Source of the DNA: Planctomycetaceae bacterium
GTDB taxonomy: Bacteria; Planctomycetota; Planctomycetia; Pirellulales; Thermoguttaceae
DNA: 45,689 bases
Direction: 5' to 3'
NCBI GenBank assembly: GCA_009778035.1
Contig: WRKP01000019.1
Span: forward strand, 1 to 45,689
Shown: positions 41,588 to 45,689 of the stretch, in pieces
Layout: every line of letters starts with the position of its first letter
Numbering within the stretch: the stretch's first letter is position 1
Translations under genes and position numbers: made by a program
The notes under the pieces: model-generated
Database searches by the model: none
What the model was told of the DNA's origin: nothing
The model's input: the letters and a program-made list of their open reading frames with translations, nothing else

Positions 41588-42151
41588 TCAGCGGCACAAG
41601 AGCGAAATGAACTCCCTCACGGCCCGGTCGAGATCATCGTTGACAATCCGATACTCAAACTCGCCAGCATGCTGGAGTTCGCCGATTGCCGTCGCTAAGC
41701 GACGCTGCATCGCATCTTCCGTTTCCGTGCCGCGTCCCTGAAGGCGTTCCTGCAAAACATCCAAACTTTTCGGCTCGATAAAGATCATCATCGCGTCGGG
41801 AAACTGCTCTTTGACCTTTTTTGCCCCTTTTACATCAATTTCCAGCACGACCCAATGTCCGGCGGCAAGCCCATCCTCGACTGTTTTCCGCAGCGTGCCG
41901 TACCAGGTTCCGGTCCCGAAAACCTCAAAGCATTCCAGGAATTCGCCGCCTTGCCGTTTGGTTTCAAATTCGGCAGGACTCAAAAAATAGTAATGTTCGC
42001 CATCGACTTCGCCGGGCCGAGGCTTGCGAGTCGTAGCGGACACGCTCATTGTCAGCGGCAGTCCGCATTCAGCAACGACTCTCCGCAACAGCGTTCCCTT
42101 CCCGACGCCGGATGGACCTGATACAACCAATAAACGCGACACTCCGCCCAT
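41588..42151 (-). CDS. gmk: guanylate kinase
   Basis: Phosphorylates GMP to GDP. 187 residues, typical length. P-loop GPSGVGKGT (12-20); GMP-binding region SATTRKPRPGEVDGEHYYF (starting about 38) and VVLEIDVKGAKKVKEQFPDA. Complete. The ATG is 7 nt after an extended -10, a leaderless candidate. Confidence 0.96.
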   Translation of the reverse strand: MGGVSRLLVVSGPSGVGKGTLLRRVVAECGLPLTMSVSATTRKPRPGEVDGEHYYFLSPAEFETKRQGGEFLECFEVFGTGTWYGTLRKTVEDGLAAGHWVVLEIDVKGAKKVKEQFPDAMMIFIEPKSLDVLQERLQGRGTETEDAMQRRLATAIGELQHAGEFEYRIVNDDLDRAVREFISLLCR

Positions 42152-42158
42152 TCGCTAA

Positions 42159-42173
42159 ATTGTACCATATAAT
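42159..42173. promoter_or_regulatory. overlapping divergent -10 elements of gmk and the HD-domain gene
   Basis: Leftward TGG-TACAAT (complement of 42159-42167) lies 7 nt before the gmk ATG. Immediately beside it, rightward TATAAT (42168-42173) serves the HD-domain gene. The two polymerase sites must compete. Confidence 0.5.
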
Positions 42174-42201
42174 GAACAAATCCATTACATGCCAATTCCA
42201 A

Positions 42202-43446
42202 ATGTACATGATTCCCGAAATCATCGGCCTCGATTCGCACACCGGCTCCATCCGCATTCCGCCGGAGTTGAGCGTTCCCCTTACGGACCGCGTCCGCCGA
42301 ATGATCGATACCGAACCCTTCCGACGCCTCGCGAAAATTACCCAAGTCGGCCTCGTTTCCCTCGTCTATCCCGCCGCACGACATACCCGATTCGAGCACG
42401 CTCTCGGAGTTTACCGCCTTGCCCTGCTCCTCCTCAAACGCCTAAACCACGTTCCCGAATTCGCCCAGCAGGTTACTCAACGCGATGCCGAACGACTCAT
42501 CATCACCGCATTGCTCCATGACATCGGACATTATCCCTTTTGCCACCTGATTGAGGACATTCGCCTGCCCGGCATTCCCCATCACGAAGAACTCGCCGCC
42601 GCCTTCATCGAACAAAGCGAACTGGCCGAACTGCTCCGAAAAGATTGGAACATCGAACCGCAAGAAATCATCAATCTGCTGATCGGCAAAACGGAATCAT
42701 CCGTTGACCGATTGCTGGCAACGATTCTGTCAGGGCCTATCGACATCGACAAAATGGATTATCTTTATCGCGACAGTCTGCACGCCGGCGTCCCCTACGG
42801 CCTGCAACTCGACCAAGGCCGACTGATTGGAAGCCTGTGTTTGAACGCATCGGGCGATGGGTTGGCAATTACCGAAAAGGGCAAGACGGCAACGGAATTG
42901 ATGATCTTTGCACGATATGTGATGTTCAGCGAAGTATACTGGCATCATGCCGTCCGGTCGGCAACGGCAATGCTGCAACGGCTGTTTTGCGAATTGTATC
43001 ATATCGGCAAAATTGAATTTTCGCAGTATGTTCGCTTATCGGAAGACGATGCGATCCGGTTTTTCTTGGATGCGTCGAAGGGAACTCCGATGGAAAAACT
43101 TGCACAGGGACTTTTTGGCGTGCGTCGGCAACTTTATAAGCGTGTTGCTCAATTTAGCATTTTGGAGCAGCCGGAGATGTATCATCAACTGGCGGGCAAG
43201 CCTTATTTGGAACTCTGCGAATTGGCGAATCAATACCGTACTGATGCGGATACATCTTCGCCATTATCCGTCTTGATAGATGCACCGCCGGTTAAGAAGG
43301 AAATCGAGATTAAGATAGAGGTCTACTTTCCGAAGTCGGACAGATACCTTGCATTGGAGGACATTTCGCCGATCGTGCGGGCGATGTCTCGGGAACAGTT
43401 CGATGATTATGTGAAACGCGTGCGGATTTTCGCCCATCCCGGCTGA
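42202..43446 (+). CDS. HD-domain phosphohydrolase, SAMHD1/dNTPase-like
   Basis: About 414 residues from ATG 42202 (42208 is also possible; ATG 42172 overlaps the -10 and is disfavoured). Metal-binding motif: RHTRFEHALG (first His), LLHDIGHYPFCH (HD), and DIDKMDYLYRDS (last Asp). The pattern fits the SAMHD1-like HD family, whose members hydrolyse dNTPs or related nucleotides. The actual substrate is unknown. Confidence 0.82.
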   Translation: MYMIPEIIGLDSHTGSIRIPPELSVPLTDRVRRMIDTEPFRRLAKITQVGLVSLVYPAARHTRFEHALGVYRLALLLLKRLNHVPEFAQQVTQRDAERLIITALLHDIGHYPFCHLIEDIRLPGIPHHEELAAAFIEQSELAELLRKDWNIEPQEIINLLIGKTESSVDRLLATILSGPIDIDKMDYLYRDSLHAGVPYGLQLDQGRLIGSLCLNASGDGLAITEKGKTATELMIFARYVMFSEVYWHHAVRSATAMLQRLFCELYHIGKIEFSQYVRLSEDDAIRFFLDASKGTPMEKLAQGLFGVRRQLYKRVAQFSILEQPEMYHQLAGKPYLELCELANQYRTDADTSSPLSVLIDAPPVKKEIEIKIEVYFPKSDRYLALEDISPIVRAMSREQFDDYVKRVRIFAHPG

Positions 43447-43497
43447 CGCATCGAGCAAGAGTTAGCGAATTTCCCGAATTGGCGTGGATATGTTATC

Positions 43498-43645
43498 GTC
43501 ATTCCGGCGAACGCCGGAATCCAGCCGAGCGGCGTGCATGCCGTTTCTCTGGATTCCGGCTTGCGTCGGGATGACAATGCCTGTGCCGGGATGACAATGC
43601 TTGTGCCGGGATGACGCAGGGGCGTCCTGACCAATTCTGAATACT
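43498..43645. repeat. repeat family A copy
   Basis: It runs GTCATTCCGGCGAACGCCGG ... GGATTCCGGCTTGCGTCGGG-ATGAC, with the last terminus repeated twice more (GTGCCGGGATGAC) up to 43615. The right arm GTCCTGACCAATTCTGAATA...CCTAAC is present (to about 43650). It fills the gap between convergent genes. Confidence 0.8.
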
Positions 43646-43659
43646 CCCTAACGTCTGAA

Positions 43660-44790
43660 TTAACGCCGCCGATTGGAATTCGGTCCCGTATTCGTCTGAT
43701 TGTCTCGAGGACGTCCCGGACCCGTTGCCGCTGGAGGAGCCGCCGCCGGTTGATTGAGGTTCGGCCGCGCTGCGGCTTGCTCCGCCTCCGCTTGCAAACG
43801 CTCCGCATCCCATTCGCGGATCGTTGCCCATGCCTCCTCTACCGTTACTAAACCATCGCCGTTTCTGTCCAAAGACACAAATTCCCTGGCGAGTTCATTA
43901 TTCCAAACGCCGCCGCGCCCATTGATGTACTCCACCATGGTGAGTTGGCCATCCTGGTCGGCATCATACTCAAAAAACCAGGAAAAAGCCTGATTCGTCC
44001 GAACATTCGCCGGAATACTTTCATAAACGGCTGATTGCCTCACCGTATTGGCATTGCGTGCGGCCGCTACGGCACTCTGCTGATTTGCTTGAGCGATCGC
44101 CATTTCCCGTTCCCGTTGCCGACCGCCCTCTCGGGCTGTTTGAGCACTCTGCGTTGCTGGCCTTTGTCCAAAACCCAACACCGGCGTTTCCGCTGGCCGA
44201 GTCTCGCCAAAAGGACGAACGAGCGGCTCGACCGGCGGCTGCTGTGGCCGTTGCGGTCGGCCCTGTTGATTGTCGTTTTGCTGTTGTTGCCGATTGTTAT
44301 TCGCTTGCTGCGAGTTATTTTGAGCACGGCGTTCCAGATTCGCCAAATTGATTTGCTGGGCATTAGGATTGCCGCCCAGTTGCGTAATCATCGCATTGAC
44401 GCGTTCTCGCTGGTTTGGCGGGATTTCATTGGTTTCGAGGATTCCGTTCCCGTTGGCATCCATCGAGCGGAGTCTGGCAATGGCTTGCGAGACCTGATTG
44501 GGATTCATCGCACCGGCCTGGTTGCCGCCCGGCGGATTCCCTTGTCCAGCGGCTTGTCTTCCCTGTCGGCCTTGCTGTTGACCTTGTTGCGGATTTGCGT
44601 TTTGCATCCAAGGCGGCGGTCCGCCTCCTGGCATAGCCCCTTGTGGTGGAGCGACAAATCTGCCGCCGGGACCTGCACCTTGTTGCGGCGGTTGCGGCAT
44701 TACTCCGGTCACGGGCTGCCGTGGACCTTGGGCAACGAGAATCGTGCAAAAAGCCAAGGACAACGCTGAAACAATCGCTAAAATTCGCAT
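43660..44790 (-). CDS. secreted EF-hand protein with Gln/Pro/Asn-rich region
   Basis: 376 residues. The signal peptide (MRILAIVSALSLAFCTILVA) and a strong ribosome site (GGAGG, 5 nt before the ATG) fix the start. Three calcium loops are visible: DANGNGILETNE, DADQDGQLTMVE and DRNGDGLVTVEE. Between and around them are long low-complexity stretches rich in Gln, Asn, Pro and Gly. It is exported, probably calcium-binding; role unknown. The frame is open upstream, but without a signal peptide. Confidence 0.85.
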   Translation of the reverse strand: MRILAIVSALSLAFCTILVAQGPRQPVTGVMPQPPQQGAGPGGRFVAPPQGAMPGGGPPPWMQNANPQQGQQQGRQGRQAAGQGNPPGGNQAGAMNPNQVSQAIARLRSMDANGNGILETNEIPPNQRERVNAMITQLGGNPNAQQINLANLERRAQNNSQQANNNRQQQQNDNQQGRPQRPQQPPVEPLVRPFGETRPAETPVLGFGQRPATQSAQTAREGGRQREREMAIAQANQQSAVAAARNANTVRQSAVYESIPANVRTNQAFSWFFEYDADQDGQLTMVEYINGRGGVWNNELAREFVSLDRNGDGLVTVEEAWATIREWDAERLQAEAEQAAARPNLNQPAAAPPAATGPGRPRDNQTNTGPNSNRRR

Positions 44791-45273
44791 AACACCTCCA
44801 TTTTCGCTTTTGCCGTTGGGACTGACGGCAAGGTATTGACGGTAAGATACTAAACGCCGAATTGGCCATTTAGTTCCGTAGTATAGCGTAACTGTGCGAA
44901 AATTTCCAGGGCAAGGTTTTTGCGAGCGTCGCGCTGGCAAACGGGGCAATGCTCGCATCCGGGAAAGTTCGGCCTATTTTCGCTAATTTTTCGGGGTTTT
45001 GCAGACATTTGTGCTTTTGTTTTGCCGGAATCTGCCTCTCATATGCCCTAAACCATCTCTTGTCAACGATGTTGTATCGTCTTTCTCCGAAGAAAACTAT
45101 GGTTCGGGACAAAGTCCCTTACATGCTCATATTTTTACTCAAAGGCATTTTGATCGGAAGCGTCCTCATTGGTTTTTCTTTTTGATATTTGCCAGATTGT
45201 TCTCCTGGTTGAATCTGGTGGAACACTGTTGGAATGTTATGAAGAATGTGTATATGCCTAGTGCGTATTTACA
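44791..45273. other. gap without a supported gene
   Basis: 483 nt. The first 120 nt hold the leader and a probable promoter of the EF-hand gene (leftward TGGAAA, complement of 44903-44908; 17 nt; TATACT, complement of 44880-44885). Beyond that the A+T-rich sequence has short open frames without convincing features. It may include the non-coding end of the decayed insertion sequence. Confidence 0.5.
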
Positions 45274-45689
45274 CTAATTTTTTAGCGTGACGGCGATGTT
45301 TGCGATGGCAATAAAAGCATTATAAGTTTCATCTGATCTATCATGCCTCGCAAACACTTGCCGGAACTGCTTGATACTGTGGAAGTTACGCTCCACAATA
45401 TTTCGATGCTTATACATTCCCTATCGTACTCCCACGGCTTCTTGCGATTGCTCTTCGCTACTTCTACTATCAACAATTCTACTGTCAGCTTTTCTACTAC
45501 TAACATCAATGACAAGCGACGCGCAATCGGCTACTTTCATCTGCCACTATCGGGCGTATCGAAGTAGTTAATCTCTTCTACTTTTGCCGATGGCTTGCGG
45601 TCCTTTTTTTTGGCGAACCGGTTCCGCCAGGATGACCTTTGATATAAGCACTATCTAATGCAAATGCCTTAATCTCTTTGGTATTAACG
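45274..45689 (-). pseudogene. decayed IS5-type transposase, 3' part, cut by the window edge
   Basis: Read leftward, three pieces of one DDE transposase appear in different frames. The first is VNTKEIKAFALDSAYIKGHP followed by GGTG at the window edge. The second is GPQAIGKSRRD, ending at a stop. The third is KSNRKKPWEYDRE, then after a one-base shift MYKHRNIVERNFHSIKQFRQ and on to IANIAVTLKN at the stop (45274-45276). This order matches IS5/IS427-group enzymes. The stretch between the second and third pieces is too short, so a deletion of about 100 codons is inferred. Not functional. Confidence 0.8.

Noticed and set aside
42168-42174. ATG at 42172 as start of the HD-domain protein
   Set aside because: It overlaps the TATAAT that probably serves the gene; ATG 42202 or 42208 fits a transcript starting near 42180.
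8446-43645. CRISPR array
   Set aside because: The repeated palindromes are dispersed singly between genes, not in regular repeat-spacer order, and no cas gene is present.
44949-45185. Rightward open frame of 78 codons with a hydrophobic end
   Set aside because: No ribosome site or promoter, no family resemblance, and it lies in the A+T-rich gap beside a decayed transposase.

Overview
The window reads as chromosomal DNA of a planctomycete (phylum Planctomycetota, probably Pirellulales; the order is inference). The grounds are several large secreted proteins of planctomycete type (a hydrazine-synthase-alpha-like/cytochrome c/formylglycine-enzyme-like fusion, a DUF1598 protein, a DUF1570 metallopeptidase, an EF-hand protein, Tat-exported Gfo/Idh and NIPSNAP proteins), many single-gene transcription units on both strands, and weak use of Shine-Dalgarno sites. 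About 37 protein genes, one tRNA gene and one decayed transposase are supported.

Layout. 1-2.5 kb: leftward atpE-atpF-pfkA, with no atpB, atpH or atpA beside them. 2.7-6.6 kb: the 1290-residue multidomain secreted protein. 6.8-8.4 kb: tRNA-Gly(GCC) and trigger factor. 8.6-13.1 kb (leftward): ABC ATPase-acetyltransferase fusion, Gfo/Idh/MocA oxidoreductase, DUF1570 metallopeptidase. 13.3-16.0 kb: argF, a Nudix protein, folD. 16-19.4 kb: mlaE-like permease, FNT channel, DAHP synthase plus a small membrane protein. 19.5-24.9 kb: ftsH, then a more A+T-rich insert (DUF2442 protein and D12-class DNA adenine methylase), then a HEAT-repeat protein. 25.4-28.3 kb: rpmA, AbgT-family transporter, amidohydrolase. 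28.6-35.8 kb: dusB, DUF1598 protein, FliJ-like protein, nucleoside hydrolase, a 724-residue secreted protein, NIPSNAP protein. 35.9-43.4 kb: a small conserved-looking protein, holB, an ankyrin-membrane protein, a DUF2130 protein, hisH, aspartate-type aminotransferase, gmk, an HD-domain protein. 43.7-45.7 kb: EF-hand secreted protein and the broken 3' part of an IS5-type transposase.

Most genes are unlinked housekeeping functions (glycolysis, ATP synthesis, arginine, aromatic and histidine synthesis, folate, replication, translation, proteolysis). Short units that probably act together are atpE-atpF-pfkA, aroF with its upstream membrane-protein gene, and abgT-amidohydrolase.

The less ordinary material is between the genes. 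There are three families of palindromic intergenic repeats. One (A) is a composite element of roughly 140-170 bp with outer arms, and one (B) is a nested-hairpin element of about 95 bp. Extended -10 promoters (TGn-TAnnnT) recur, and in several cases the -10 ends only 6-8 nt before the start codon, so the mRNAs would be leaderless. hisH has its own consensus promoter followed at once by a strong intrinsic-terminator hairpin, an attenuator-like leader. No CRISPR array, rRNA gene or intact mobile element was seen.
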